Positions 55,397 through 63,999 of a DNA stretch of 64,000 nucleotides are shown here, in pieces. The notes under the pieces are model-generated. The model worked only from the letters and a program-made list of their open reading frames with translations. It had not been told where the DNA came from and did no database searches. Position 1 is the first letter of the stretch; every line of letters begins with the position of its first letter. The stretch is taken from assembly GCF_004005935.1 (NCBI RefSeq), contig NZ_SACQ01000001.1, forward strand, positions 527,485-591,484, given 5' to 3'. This DNA comes from Neptunomonas marina. GTDB taxonomy: Bacteria; Pseudomonadota; Gammaproteobacteria; Pseudomonadales; Balneatricaceae. A program made the position numbers and the translations under genes.

Positions 55397-55984
55397 ATGA
55401 TGTGGGAAGAAAATTATAATATTGATCACTACACTTCTGGAAAAGAACCTAACCTCTTTTTAAAGCAGCAGATAGGTTGCTTACCGCCGCAAGCTAGGGT
55501 TCTGTGTCTCACAACTGCGAATGGTTACGATGCAGTGCACCTTGCGTTAGCAGGCTTTCATGTGACTGCGGTTGATATCTCTTGGATGACCCTTGATGCC
55601 ACACGGCAGTTGGCAGAACAGAATGAACTTAATATTGAGCTTATTCGTGCTGACCTTCTGCATTACCCGTTAGGATATGAAGAGTGGGATGCCGTTGTGT
55701 CGCTTTTTTATCAGCCTCCTCGCGGAGCGCAAGCAACGATGTATCAACGTATGATGAACGCCCTAAAGCCAGGGGGTGTGCTCATACTGGAAGGCTATAC
55801 GGAAAAACACTTAAGAAAACTAAAGAAGGACATTGGCCCTGCGTTAGCAGCTGAGCGTCTTAAACGTGCGCTGCCCGATGCACAGTTTTTACAGTTAGAA
55901 GAGCTTGAGCGGCCGCAAAGCGAGCAAACATCTCGAATGGGTACACTGTCTGTGGTTCAAGCGGTGGCTGTTAAGCCAAAATAG
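55397..55984 (+). CDS. class I SAM-dependent methyltransferase-like protein with altered motif I
   Basis: A 195-residue Rossmann methyltransferase-like protein related to TehB-type enzymes. The post-motif I strand VTAVDIS, DAVVSLFYQPP and LKPGGVLILEGYTEKHL are typical. In place of the glycine-rich SAM motif (usually L-G-E-G-E-G-R-N) it has LCLTTANGYDAVHLA, keeping only one of the glycines, so SAM binding may be lost or changed. The product has no membrane part. The next gene converges on it with four bases between stops. Confidence 0.75.
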   Translation: MMWEENYNIDHYTSGKEPNLFLKQQIGCLPPQARVLCLTTANGYDAVHLALAGFHVTAVDISWMTLDATRQLAEQNELNIELIRADLLHYPLGYEEWDAVVSLFYQPPRGAQATMYQRMMNALKPGGVLILEGYTEKHLRKLKKDIGPALAAERLKRALPDAQFLQLEELERPQSEQTSRMGTLSVVQAVAVKPK

Positions 55985-55988
55985 TACT

Positions 55989-56894
55989 TTATACGATACA
56001 AGGGTATCCGCCGCTAGGTCGGAACTGGTCAATTAAGTAGTTGATCAGCAACTGAGTTTTGAGGGTTTGATCTGCTCGGGAGCGATACAGCAAGCTAATT
56101 GGTCTCGGTGGCGGTACGAAAGCGCTAAGAATTTCTACGAGAGACCCATCTGCCAGTGGGTCTTTGACGAGCATTTTAGGTTGTAGAATGATGCCTAAGT
56201 CAGCAAGAGCGGCATTTAGGAGTGCAGATCCGCAGTTCGATTGAAACCGGGCTTGCGGAAATGCAAAGGGCTTCAGTTCGTCAGGAGAGTAGAACGGTGA
56301 GTGCTTGCGCCAATGCTTAAACGCCAAACACTGGTGATGTTGCAGTGCCTCGATAGACTCGGGCGTGCCGTGTTTCTCGAGATAGGTCGGTGATGCGCAA
56401 AAGACCATTTCAATATTACATAGCTGTCTAGCGATATAGGCCGCGTTCTCTAATCTCCCCGTGCGTAAAATAACATCGTAGTCATCATGCATCACATCCA
56501 CTTTTTCATTGGTTAGCGACAAGTCAATGCTGACATGTGGGTGCTGATCTAAGAACTTACCTATCATTGGCGATAAAATTTCTGCACCAAAGGTGATGGG
56601 CGCATTGATGCGCAAAACGCCTGAAGCCGTGTTCTTTATTGCTGATATGCGTTGGTCTAGAAATTGGTGCTCATGCAGAAGGCGTTCGCACTCGGTAAAG
56701 TAAGTTCGGCCAACCTCGGTGAGGCTCTGCTTGCGAGTAGTGCGGTTCAGTAGGGTGGTTCCAACGTGGTGTTCTAGGCTCCGGATATGCTTGCCAACCA
56801 TTGCGGAGCTGATATGAAATTTCTCACTAGCACGCACAAAGCTGCCCGTTTTTACTACCTCTACAAAGACTTCCATGCTCAGTAAACGGTCCAT
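55989..56894 (-). CDS. LysR family transcriptional regulator
   Basis: A 301-residue LysR regulator: N-terminal helix-turn-helix (SMEVFVEVVKTGSFVRASEK, then SSAMVGKHIRSLEHHVGTTL) and an effector domain resembling the DsdC/AaeR-like group. The gene is convergent with the methyltransferase gene. Its upstream side faces a candidate small RNA rather than a divergent enzyme gene, which is unusual for the family. Confidence 0.9.
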   Translation of the reverse strand: MDRLLSMEVFVEVVKTGSFVRASEKFHISSAMVGKHIRSLEHHVGTTLLNRTTRKQSLTEVGRTYFTECERLLHEHQFLDQRISAIKNTASGVLRINAPITFGAEILSPMIGKFLDQHPHVSIDLSLTNEKVDVMHDDYDVILRTGRLENAAYIARQLCNIEMVFCASPTYLEKHGTPESIEALQHHQCLAFKHWRKHSPFYSPDELKPFAFPQARFQSNCGSALLNAALADLGIILQPKMLVKDPLADGSLVEILSAFVPPPRPISLLYRSRADQTLKTQLLINYLIDQFRPSGGYPCIV

Positions 56895-56971
56895 GTATTA
56901 AAAACCCATAGTTTTTTCTAATCGAAATACAGTCATATTTATAAAATAAAAGGATGCAATATACTAGTTGT

Positions 56972-57092
56972 GTTGCGAGAAAGCGCCGCAAGACACCATG
57001 TGTGTCTGCTGGCGATGGGTCCTTCCCCTTTCTGGTTGCGAATTAACATCCCGTTGTAAAGCTGGCAGGTAGTAAAACCTGCCAGCTTTTTT
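56972..57092 (+). ncRNA. candidate small RNA with own promoter-like box and strong terminator
   Basis: The plus strand between lysR (minus) and the rhombosortase gene (minus) has no reading frame. It has a TATACT box at 56960-56965, a C-rich single-strand-like tract CCTTCCCCTTTCT at 57021-57033 and a textbook terminator at 57058-57092. Nothing else on this strand needs that terminator. The predicted transcript is about 120 bases. The -35 region is weak, and I do not recognise a known RNA family. The C-rich tract could pair with ribosome-binding sites. Confidence 0.5.
57058..57092 (+). terminator. strong intrinsic terminator with no upstream plus-strand gene
   Basis: AAAGCTGGCAGG, loop TAGTAAAA, CCTGCCAGCTTT then TTT. 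A perfect 12-bp stem with the T-run on the plus strand only, so it ends rightward transcription. Confidence 0.85.
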
Positions 57093-57116
57093 ATTGCCAT
57101 CTGGCTGCAAGAGACG

Positions 57117-57671
57117 CTAGTGCAGCCGCGAGAGGTAACCCCATACCGGTCTGATGGTGAGCATCACAGTCGCCGCGAGTATCCCCACGATATGTACTTC
57201 ACTAGCGATGGGTACCCCGATACTAACCCGTGTCTGCGGCATTAAAATACTCCAGATAATATATCCGACCACCAGTGAGTTTATCGCCGGCTGTTGCCGC
57301 CAAAAGCGTAATGCAGCATAGAAAAATAAGCTGTAAAGCAGTCCAGATGCACCCAGATAAAAGCTTCTAGTGTAGAGTAAGGTTAGGTAAATCGTCAGTG
57401 CAGCCCATACTCCGGCAACACAGTAGAGCAATTCTCTGTTTGACCAGTAGCGGCCGTAGAGTCCGAGCAAGCAAAGAGCGGCGATGAAATTATTTAGCAG
57501 GTGCGGCCATGACCAGTGGGTAAAATGAGCGGTAACGAGCTGCCAGATCGCAGGCTCGGCTGTTAATAGATAGAGCCTACGCACCCATGCTTCATTCCAA
57601 GGGGCGAAGGCTAAAAATAAAAGAGCGACGACGCAGATGCGCCATCGCTCTTGACGGAATCGCGCAACCAC
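57117..57671 (-). CDS. rrtA: rhombosortase (rhomboid-family protease for GlyGly-CTERM proteins)
   Basis: A 184-residue rhomboid-like inner-membrane protease with about six helices. Active-site pieces are Ser109 in YLGASGLLYS and His160 in EVHIVGI, and WPHLLNNF is the HxxxN oxyanion segment. The small size and E-V-H-x-x-G form match rhombosortases (RrtA), which cleave the C-terminal GlyGly-CTERM anchor of secreted proteins. It starts with GTG five bases after the stop of a protease gene carrying such an anchor, so enzyme and target are cotranscribed. The ribosome site is weak. Confidence 0.85.
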   Translation of the reverse strand: MVARFRQERWRICVVALLFLAFAPWNEAWVRRLYLLTAEPAIWQLVTAHFTHWSWPHLLNNFIAALCLLGLYGRYWSNRELLYCVAGVWAALTIYLTLLYTRSFYLGASGLLYSLFFYAALRFWRQQPAINSLVVGYIIWSILMPQTRVSIGVPIASEVHIVGILAATVMLTIRPVWGYLSRLH

Positions 57672-57676
57672 TGATG

Positions 57677-60022
57677 TTATTGCGCAGCTTCTTTACAGTT
57701 GGCTAGTACGAACTGATTAAACGCTTTTGCGTAATCAAACGCTTTAGCGCGGCGCTCGCCCTTTTCAACAGAATTGAGTGCATCACCTGTCCCAGGAACA
57801 AGTAAGTAACCACATTGGCTTTTGGCTTGCTCGACGAGGTCGCTATGGATGCCTGGTAGGGTTTGACGTCGGCCCGAAAATGCTAAAAGGCGGTAGTCTT
57901 TTTTTGCGATCGCAGCTGCTGCATCGGCTTTAGCGTCAGCATCGTCAACCCATGTGAGGTCAGCGTCAAAACGTTCATCATTCGGTTTTGTATTGCCTTT
58001 GCAGCCTGACAGAACCAGCCCTGAAAGTGCCAACAATAGGAGCGTCCAAGGTGGAAGGTTACCGCCACCACCGGAGCTACTATCAGGTGTGGTAGGGTCA
58101 GTTGGCGTTGTTGGATCGGTTGTTGTGCTCGTTGAGATGCTCAGGGCACCTTGGCTGATATTAAAGAAGATATTGTTAACACAGCGCACCATGACGCGGG
58201 CATTACTAACCGCTTGATTCGGCAGAGTGACGCTTTCAGATCCATCATTTGGAGTACCTGATAGCAGCACTGTGTTGAAAGCGGTGGCATTGCTGTTGGA
58301 GAGTAAAATATCGACTGCACTGCAGTTGATGGGTGCATCACTTGTGCCCGCGACATCCCAACGCACTTCCATACTGGCGCCTGGTTGGTAATTACTATTG
58401 TGTGCCGTTAGCAGCCTGAAAGGACCTGCTTGGTTAGTAACATTGATACGTGCATCGTCACTAGCTACTCCACCTGCATTATCGCGCACGGTAAAGCGGA
58501 AGTTGAGGGTTCGTGTCGTGGTTGGGAGGGTTTCGCCCAACGTAGATGTGCGGCTCACTAAATCGGACAGGCGAGGGAAGTAACGAGTTTTGTCGCTAGT
58601 GGGGGCCCACGAACGGAATAGTGTTCGTGTGCCATCATCAACCATATCGAGTGAGTCAGTCGATGCTGCGCCAGAGTCGATCTGCTCCCATTGATAGCTC
58701 AGAGCGGGTGTTGGGTTTACGTCCGAGCCTGTGCCCTCCAGCATGAACGGAGTATTTGCTGGAATCGTATAGTCGACGCCTGCATAGGCTGTTGGTGGCG
58801 TGTTTAGGACATTCGTCCGGGTTCCGCAGCTGCGAGAGCTGATGAAATCCATCATCTCTTCTACAGATTTTGAGTGAAAGAATGGATCGACAGTTTGCTG
58901 CAAGTCTTGATCAGCACAAATGCCTGCATAAGACATGATTGTACTGCCGCTACCCGGTTCCCAAGCAGTACCATCATTGCGGTTTGATCCACATGAACCA
59001 GAGCTGCCATTAAACGAGTGATTCGCACCTAGTTGATGGCCGATCTCGTGTGCTACGAGATCAACATAGAAAAAATCACCTGATGGGAACGGGCTGCCCG
59101 ACATACCGCGCCCTTTGAGCTGCGGGCTGCAGACTCCAAAGTAGGCTAAACCACCGCCTTGTGTATTCAATACGTGGCCAATATCGTAATTGGACGTGCC
59201 GATAAAACTGTCAAGAACTCCAGCATTGGTTTCAACGTCGGAATCGTCATTTGCGAATGGGTCTGAATTGGCATTCGTAAAGATGACGCGGTCGTTATCT
59301 GCAACCAGTTCAAATTGAACTAATAGCTCTCGCTCATAAACTTCATTGATACGGTTGAGTAGTGTCACTACCGCACCGAGTCCACCAACCTTCGTGCCGC
59401 CATGGAACTGGGTATACTCGCCTGCCGCTGAGATCGCCATACGATAGGTAATGAGCTGATCTCCGGCAACGGTTTTCTCCAAAGCTTGAGTGTCATTGGC
59501 TAGCGATGCGGTGTCTTTGAAGTATTGGTCGGCAGAGCGGCGGTTCAGCGCCTTGGCATGTTTAGAGTAGTAAGCCATGTGGCGTTCTGTTGCGATGTTG
59601 GATGGATCGATCATCACCCACTCATCATTGTGCTTGAACATGCCGTGAAAACCCTGCGGGGTGATATCAAAGCGACCACGGTTTCGTGGGTCGTTAACAT
59701 CCACACCTCTAAACGTACGAATAGCAGGGTACTTAGCGGCGAGTTCCGGCGCAGTAACCGGTGTATAGCTCAGTTGGTAGGTTGCGAAGCTACCATCTGG
59801 AAGCGGTAGTTCAAGTGAAACCGTTTCGCCTTCGAGCATTTGAGTTAGCGCAGCAACGTTTGTATCAACGTATCGGGCTGCGCTTGCTTGAATTGTCTGC
59901 TTTGCTTGGGGGGAGACAATCGGGGTAGTAACATCATTCCATAATGTTGAATTGGCTGCTGCGCCGAGCGGGGCTGCCAATAATACGCTCGTGAGTAATG
60001 ATACAGAGCTAAAGCACTTCAT
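57677..60022 (-). CDS. secreted reprolysin-like metalloprotease with internal GlyGly-CTERM-like segment
   Basis: A 781-residue exported protein. The signal peptide is residues 1-23 (SLLTSVLLAAPLGAAA), then a propeptide-like region. The metzincin domain holds HEIGHQLGANH (His325, Glu326, His329, His335) and Met-turn IMSYAGIC (Met363). Ig/PKD-like repeats (about 415-640) follow, then a Thr/Pro linker and GGGG (651-654), NLPPW and a hydrophobic helix ending LVLSGC at Cys674. Normal GlyGly-CTERM proteins end there, but 107 further hydrophilic residues follow. ATG 60022 is chosen for its ribosome site and signal peptide. Its rhombosortase gene is directly downstream. Confidence 0.88.
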   Translation of the reverse strand: MKCFSSVSLLTSVLLAAPLGAAANSTLWNDVTTPIVSPQAKQTIQASAARYVDTNVAALTQMLEGETVSLELPLPDGSFATYQLSYTPVTAPELAAKYPAIRTFRGVDVNDPRNRGRFDITPQGFHGMFKHNDEWVMIDPSNIATERHMAYYSKHAKALNRRSADQYFKDTASLANDTQALEKTVAGDQLITYRMAISAAGEYTQFHGGTKVGGLGAVVTLLNRINEVYERELLVQFELVADNDRVIFTNANSDPFANDDSDVETNAGVLDSFIGTSNYDIGHVLNTQGGGLAYFGVCSPQLKGRGMSGSPFPSGDFFYVDLVAHEIGHQLGANHSFNGSSGSCGSNRNDGTAWEPGSGSTIMSYAGICADQDLQQTVDPFFHSKSVEEMMDFISSRSCGTRTNVLNTPPTAYAGVDYTIPANTPFMLEGTGSDVNPTPALSYQWEQIDSGAASTDSLDMVDDGTRTLFRSWAPTSDKTRYFPRLSDLVSRTSTLGETLPTTTRTLNFRFTVRDNAGGVASDDARINVTNQAGPFRLLTAHNSNYQPGASMEVRWDVAGTSDAPINCSAVDILLSNSNATAFNTVLLSGTPNDGSESVTLPNQAVSNARVMVRCVNNIFFNISQGALSISTSTTTDPTTPTDPTTPDSSSGGGGNLPPWTLLLLALSGLVLSGCKGNTKPNDERFDADLTWVDDADAKADAAAAIAKKDYRLLAFSGRRQTLPGIHSDLVEQAKSQCGYLLVPGTGDALNSVEKGERRAKAFDYAKAFNQFVLANCKEAAQ

Positions 60023-60172
60023 TGCTGTAGAATCTCCATGTGATATAGGACTACCTATGCTTACAATACCGCGTAAGGCAGGTTTCAAGTCGGCGCATGA
60101 TATAGCGCGCCAGACCCTTTACAGTTTAGCGTTATCGGCCAAGTCTGCACGGACTACAGAGGATAACGGCTC

Positions 60173-60871
60173 TTAACGTGTAGATAAAGCGACACTTACT
60201 GCTGCGTCCGCATGGATTAGGGTCGTATCGAAAACGGGCAGGGTGACGTCAGCTGCATTAATCAGCAATCCAATTTCTGTGCATCCAAGGATTACGGCCT
60301 CTGCGCCAGCGCGTTTTAAATCCTCAACCACACGGCAGTAATAATCTTTGGATGCGGGTTTGATCTCTCCTTGGCAGAGCTCCTCATAGATGATGCGGTG
60401 TACTTCGCTTCGGCTGTCACTATCAGGTGTAATCACGCTGATACCATGTTGCTCTTCCAAGCGGCCTCTATAAAAGGATTGCTCCATGGTAAAGCGGGTA
60501 CCCAGCAAGCCGACTTTTTGTACACCAGTTGCTTTGAGCTGTTGTGCGGTGGCATCAGCGATATGGAGTAGTGGAATCTGAGTTGCTTCTTGCACGGCCG
60601 GCGCGACTTTGTGCATGGTGTTGGTACATATCAGTATTAGGTCTGCCCCTGCAGCTTCCAGCTGCTCAGCGGCTTGGGAGAGAATATCCGCAGTTGCGGC
60701 CCAATCTCCCTTGTGTTGGAGGGCTTCTATCTCTGCGAAATCAACACTGACCATGGCGATCTTGGCTGAATGTAAACCGCCTAGTGCGTTCTTTATGCCC
60801 TGATTGATCTGGGTGTAATAGGTGACGGTCGATTCCCAGCTCATGCCGCCCAATAGTCCTATTGTTTTCAT
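60173..60871 (-). CDS. aspartate/glutamate racemase family protein
   Basis: A 232-residue racemase with the two-cysteine layout: ICTNTMHKVAPAV carries the first cysteine and ILGCTEIGLLI the second. The start TIGLLGGMSWESTVTYY is typical of YgeA-like broad-specificity amino-acid racemases and aspartate racemases. It interconverts L- and D-amino acids without cofactor. ATG 60871 is preferred over a TTG nine codons upstream. The gene is convergent with nothing and lies alone. Confidence 0.9.
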   Translation of the reverse strand: MKTIGLLGGMSWESTVTYYTQINQGIKNALGGLHSAKIAMVSVDFAEIEALQHKGDWAATADILSQAAEQLEAAGADLILICTNTMHKVAPAVQEATQIPLLHIADATAQQLKATGVQKVGLLGTRFTMEQSFYRGRLEEQHGISVITPDSDSRSEVHRIIYEELCQGEIKPASKDYYCRVVEDLKRAGAEAVILGCTEIGLLINAADVTLPVFDTTLIHADAAVSVALSTR

Positions 60872-61048
60872 GGGTGCTTTGTTTCCTTTGCTATTCAATG
60901 AGTTATTTGAGAGGCTTGCAGCTACATAGCCTCATGCTAGTTTGGATTGAGAACGGGTGCTGATATTGGCCGTTGCGCTGGTCCCCGCACGTGTTTTCCT
61001 TATTTCATGTGCTGAAGCGTTTAGACGCGAGAAAGGATACGCAAGGCG

Positions 61049-62473
61049 ATGATTATCATCCCCACAGAAAAACATATCGATTGGCGCCGAACGCCGATCA
61101 TATTGATTGCACTGATTGGTCTTAACATCATCATCTTTAGCTTTTATCAATCGGGAGATTCGCTCAAGATTGATCGCTCTGTTGGACAATATGTCAATGA
61201 CGACTACCTAGACCTTGAGTGGCCTGCCTACCAAAAGTTCCTCACCTCACAGGGCAAAACTGAGCAACTAAACGAATTCCAGAGCTTTTACGACCAAGGA
61301 GATCATTACCAGCTTGCTTATTGGTTGCTGAGTGACGCGGCATTTGCTGATCACTTTGGGGAACGGCGAGAAGCCCTTTATCCAAGGGTGCGGGACTATT
61401 ACTGGCAACAGCGTGATGAGCTGCATCAGCAACTTGCGTCGGTAAGTGTGGTCGCATACGGGTTTAACTCGCAGCAGTTTAACCCGCTGACGCTTGTTAC
61501 TTACCAGTTTCTGCACGGCGACCTACTTCATCTGGTGGGCAATATGTTTATTCTCGCTGTATGTGGGTTTGCGGTTGAGGCCTCGATAGGGCACGGGTTA
61601 TTTTTGCTCTTTTACTTGTTAGCGGGTACGGCTGGCGCGCTGTTATATGGCGCTTTCAACACAGGGCCTTCATCGTTGGTAGGGGCCTCAGGAGCGATTT
61701 CTGGTGTTATGGCGATGTATCTCGGTATTTTTCGCCTTCGGCGCATCGAGTTTTTTTACTGGATCTTTGTGTTTGCAGGTTATTTCCGCGCGCCAGCGCT
61801 GTTCATACTTCCGGTGTACATAGCGAATGAGCTGCTTAACTATGTTAACCAGCCTGACTCCAGTGTTGCTTTTATGGCCCATACCGGTGGATTCGTCGTT
61901 GGAGCAGTGCTGGTTTTAGTCACCAACAATCTCAAACATCCTGTGATTGATCAGGCCTATATTGAAGAAGATCAAGAGGTGCCCGCTGCACAAAAAGCAC
62001 GAGCCCTTATCTATCAATATTTGGAGAAATTTCAGTTTGAGTCAGCTTTAGCGGAGATAGAGCGCTTTCAATCGCGCTTTGGTGATGATTTTGAGTTGTC
62101 CCGTATGCACATTGTGCTATCAGCTCAGCTGGGCAAGCCCTATGAAGACGCACTAAAAAGGCTCTTGAGTTGGCCAAGTGTATCGCAGCGCCAGTTGCGG
62201 CAACTGAATGCGCTCTGGCGCGAGACACCAGAGCTGCTCGCGACACTTGATAATGATGCGCTTGCTAAGTTGGGTGTGAAGTTTTTACAGCTTCCCGACC
62301 GCTCGTATGCTGAAGCCATTTGTGAGCAGTTGCAGTCGCGTGAAGCGAAATCTCCGTTTTTTGCCGATCTTGCAACCCGCTTAGCTAATCTGCACTCGAA
62401 GTTAGGTAACAAGAACAAGAGTGCGAACTATCAAGCGATTGCTGAACGTTTGAATCAGGGGCACTGGCTGTGA
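61049..62473 (+). CDS. rhomboid family intramembrane serine protease with C-terminal helical repeats
   Basis: A 474-residue protein. TM1 is at about 15-32, then a long periplasmic insert (about 35-135). The rhomboid core holds HLVGNMF (His161, Asn165), catalytic Ser214 in LVGASGAISG and His278 in MAHTGGFVVG. A C-terminal helical, TPR-like tail (about 320-474) with LEKFQFESALAEIERFQSRF follows. The catalytic pair is intact. Substrates are unknown. Its stop overlaps the start of the next gene (GTGA), and both share a membrane-plus-TPR design. Confidence 0.9.
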   Translation: MIIIPTEKHIDWRRTPIILIALIGLNIIIFSFYQSGDSLKIDRSVGQYVNDDYLDLEWPAYQKFLTSQGKTEQLNEFQSFYDQGDHYQLAYWLLSDAAFADHFGERREALYPRVRDYYWQQRDELHQQLASVSVVAYGFNSQQFNPLTLVTYQFLHGDLLHLVGNMFILAVCGFAVEASIGHGLFLLFYLLAGTAGALLYGAFNTGPSSLVGASGAISGVMAMYLGIFRLRRIEFFYWIFVFAGYFRAPALFILPVYIANELLNYVNQPDSSVAFMAHTGGFVVGAVLVLVTNNLKHPVIDQAYIEEDQEVPAAQKARALIYQYLEKFQFESALAEIERFQSRFGDDFELSRMHIVLSAQLGKPYEDALKRLLSWPSVSQRQLRQLNALWRETPELLATLDNDALAKLGVKFLQLPDRSYAEAICEQLQSREAKSPFFADLATRLANLHSKLGNKNKSANYQAIAERLNQGHWL

Positions 62474-63867
62474 GTGATACGATGTCGTTTTGCAAATACC
62501 ACCCCACAGAGCATGCTCAATATGTTTGCCACCAATGCGAACTCAACTGCTGCAGCGAGTGCGTTGTCGGCGGAGAGACCTTTGGTACTGAGTGCTGCCC
62601 TCTATGCGGATCGCGTCTAGATTTTCTTGGTGATGCGACGAATGCGGAGCCGTTTTGGCGGCGCATTGATAAAAGCTTTAAATACCCCATCCGCAAAGAG
62701 ACTCTAATGTTGATCATAGGGGTTGCCGTGACATCGGCTGTATTAGCCAATGTGGGCGGCTTTATTGCATTTGTGGTGATGCTGCTGTTAACCGGTGCGA
62801 TGATGAAATACAGCTTCATCTGCATGGTGGCCACGGCAAACGGCCATATGCAAGCGCCCCCCATATCTGAAGCGTTTACGGGCGGGGTTCGCCTTATCCT
62901 TAGCTTGACCGGTATGCTGATCATCATGACTGCCATCGTATTTACGGTTTATAGCCAGCTTGGTGTGTATGCGGCGGCAGTGCTTGGGTTGTTTTATATG
63001 GTGTGTTTTCCCGCTGTACTCATGCACTACGCGCTATCGGACAGCATTTTAGCGTCGATAAACCCTCTTAATATTCTGCATACCGTTAAAACCATTGGGT
63101 TTCCTTACGCTTTGCTAATGGCATTTATCGCCATGATGTCGGTATCGGTTGCCACGATACATGGCCTTATTGGTGACGGGTACAGTGTGGTGGCCGTTGC
63201 ACTACAGAGTATGGTGTCCGATTACTACATGGTCGTTCTTTTCCATGTGATGGGATACATCCTCTTTATCAATCAGCATGGTTTTGGCTATGAAGCTCGG
63301 CGCGAAGATGATGAGCAGCAACCGCTGATCCCTCTAAGTGCAGAGGAGCACCTTCTGGCCACGGTTGCTATTTTTGTCAAAGAAGGGGACTTTTCGCGAG
63401 CTTTTGAGGAGCTTTCTAAAACGGTAAAGAGTCAGCCTTCGGAGCGTCTCTACCAGCGTTATTTTGATCTTGCTTTTGCGAGCCGCTCGGTAGACCAGTT
63501 GCGGCGTTTAGTCCCGCAATATATGGGGTATTTGATTCGCCGTGGTCGGGAGCGTCAGATCTATGATCTCTACCGCAAAACGCTGCACGTGGATAAGCAG
63601 TTTCTACCTGAGACGCCGTTGGGGTGCCATCAGCTTGCAGGCATTTGTATGACTCATGGGAATCCTGAGCTAGGAGTTCGTTTGCTGAATGGCTTGCATC
63701 GACGCTTTCCTGATTATGACAACCTCAACGGAGCCTACATACTGATGGCAGATCTATTAGAAATGATTCCTAAAGCCGCTCATAAGGCGTCGGAATATCG
63801 CGCATTTGCTGAGAATTTTGCAGCATTAGGCGAGTCCAGTAAGGAGATGAACCCCAGTGCCGATTGA
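62470..63867 (+). CDS. uncharacterised protein: N-terminal zinc finger, membrane domain, C-terminal TPR-like region
   Basis: A 465-residue protein I cannot name. Residues 8-50 hold B-box/zinc-ribbon-like Cys and His pairs (CKYHPTEH, CHQC, CCSECV, CCPLCG). Residues about 75-270 form five or six membrane helices. From about 290 to the end are helical repeats (LLATVAIFVKEGDFSRAFEE and similar). GTG 62470 overlaps the rhomboid stop by four bases, so the two are translationally coupled and likely work together; ATG 62482 is an alternative start. Confidence 0.75.
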   Translation: MSDTMSFCKYHPTEHAQYVCHQCELNCCSECVVGGETFGTECCPLCGSRLDFLGDATNAEPFWRRIDKSFKYPIRKETLMLIIGVAVTSAVLANVGGFIAFVVMLLLTGAMMKYSFICMVATANGHMQAPPISEAFTGGVRLILSLTGMLIIMTAIVFTVYSQLGVYAAAVLGLFYMVCFPAVLMHYALSDSILASINPLNILHTVKTIGFPYALLMAFIAMMSVSVATIHGLIGDGYSVVAVALQSMVSDYYMVVLFHVMGYILFINQHGFGYEARREDDEQQPLIPLSAEEHLLATVAIFVKEGDFSRAFEELSKTVKSQPSERLYQRYFDLAFASRSVDQLRRLVPQYMGYLIRRGRERQIYDLYRKTLHVDKQFLPETPLGCHQLAGICMTHGNPELGVRLLNGLHRRFPDYDNLNGAYILMADLLEMIPKAAHKASEYRAFAENFAALGESSKEMNPSAD

Positions 63868-63980
63868 CTTCGGTAATGTGGCATAAACCCGAAATGATAC
63901 TGCAGTGATAACTGGTGATAATGTGATCTAAAGGTTTATTGATAGCGTAACGCAAAACATAAAAGATATATCTTGTTATC

Positions 63981-63999
63981 GATAATGATATTGATTATC
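63981..63999. promoter_or_regulatory. Fur box (17 of 19 consensus positions)
   Basis: GATAATGATATTGATTATC differs from the 19-base Fur consensus at only two positions. It lies 114 bases after the last gene, at the window edge, so it probably controls an iron-responsive gene starting beyond base 64000. Confidence 0.75.

Noticed and set aside
59765-59830. tRNA-like stretch on the plus strand (TAGCTCAGTTGGTAG, then GTAGTTCAAGTG)
   Set aside because: It lies inside the metalloprotease coding sequence, the D-stem partner is missing and no acceptor stem closes, so the likeness is chance.
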